Shown: one piece after another, positions 63,540 to 64,000 of the stretch
Numbering within the stretch: position 1 is the stretch's first letter
Layout: each line of letters opens with the position of its first letter
Source of the DNA: Carya illinoinensis
Taxonomy: Eukaryota > Streptophyta > Magnoliopsida > Fagales > Juglandaceae
Assembly: GCF_018687715.1 (NCBI RefSeq)
Contig: NC_056757.1
Location: forward strand, 5,617,501-5,681,500
Direction of reading: 5' to 3'
DNA length: 64,000 nt
Program-made: the position numbers and the translations under genes
Notes under the pieces: generated by a model
What the model saw: the letters and a program-made list of their open reading frames with translations, nothing else
What the model was told of the DNA's origin: nothing
Database searches by the model: none

Positions 63540-64000
63540 TTCTATAAATGTTTCTCTCTATTTGGAATGCATTTTTTTTAATATAAGAATTATTATTATT
63601 TATTTTCTTTTACCACATTTATACTTTCATATATAAAAACAAAAATATATTATTATTATTAGAATACAAGAACATTATATTCTAATAAATAGAAAAATAG
63701 TCATGATAAAAGTTTTGTAAAACATTAAAAGAGGAATAAATTTCACAAAAAAGAAAAGGATAAACGATTCTTTTTTCATTTTTTATTTAATTTTTAATTT
63801 GGTTAATTTTTCATTTTGACAATGAAAAAGCGTTGCAATCAAGTTAATGTATGAAAAGATATTGAAAATATTGAAAAAAAAAAATTGAGAATATATTATT
63901 AAAAAAGGCTATTAATTTTTTCATATGTATTTTTTTTTTTTTAATTTGTATGGAAAGACATTTTCTACCACCAAGTGGGATTGCCAATTATGATTATGAA
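62441..64000. other. AT-rich intergenic DNA at the window's right end
   Basis: Holds an (AT)n tract at 62583-62607, a MITE-like stretch at 62630-62780 resembling 42290-42480, the MITE at 63203-63422 and a CT run at 63508-63539. No gene recognised. Confidence 0.5.
63203..63422. mobile_element. MITE, second copy of the LysM-intron family, inverted orientation
   Basis: Begins GGCTTAGTTTGGATA and ends CCAAACTTAAG, with CATTACAATTTTTTGAATTT and ACACAAAATATAATAAATAA inside. These match the reverse complement of the copy at 60844-61045. Confidence 0.6.

Overview
The window looks like nuclear DNA of a woody dicot: AT-rich, long intergenic spaces, small GT-AG exons and dense decayed transposons. Family-level matches and repeat flavour suggest Fagales, perhaps walnut or hickory; that placement is recalled, not computed. 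No rRNA, tRNA, CRISPR or prokaryotic feature is visible.

Five host genes were assembled exon by exon with reading frame kept across the junctions. They are a WAT1-related (UMAMIT-type) transporter (15920-18768, +), a ChaC-type gamma-glutamylcyclotransferase most like Arabidopsis GGCT2;3 (21711-25409, +), a HIRIP3/CHZ-like histone-chaperone protein (26865-33262, -), a plant-conserved protein I cannot name (48184-50682, +), and a LysM GPI-anchored receptor of the LYM1/LYM3 type (59373-61943, -). Their relatives in Arabidopsis carry neighbouring locus numbers on two chromosome 1 segments (At1g447xx-448xx and At1g2188x-2189x), so the set looks like an old syntenic block. The genes do not form one pathway.

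Transposons fill the gaps. A CACTA-type element occupies 1-9673, entering from outside the window. A complete 8.8-kb Mutator-like element (33465-42237) has a perfect 9-bp target duplication and two convergent genes: a dead FAR1-type transposase and an apparently open GRF zinc-finger ORF. A minus-strand Ty1-copia element (42509-47218) has a perfect 5-bp duplication. A 5'-truncated L1-type LINE (51158-55110, -) has a 17-bp duplication. Several MITEs, LINE tails and minisatellites complete the picture.

The points most worth a second look are the two-gene Mutator-like element, a perfect 46-bp palindrome at 11334-11379, and CT microsatellites placed directly after the exon-1 splice donor of three adjacent genes.
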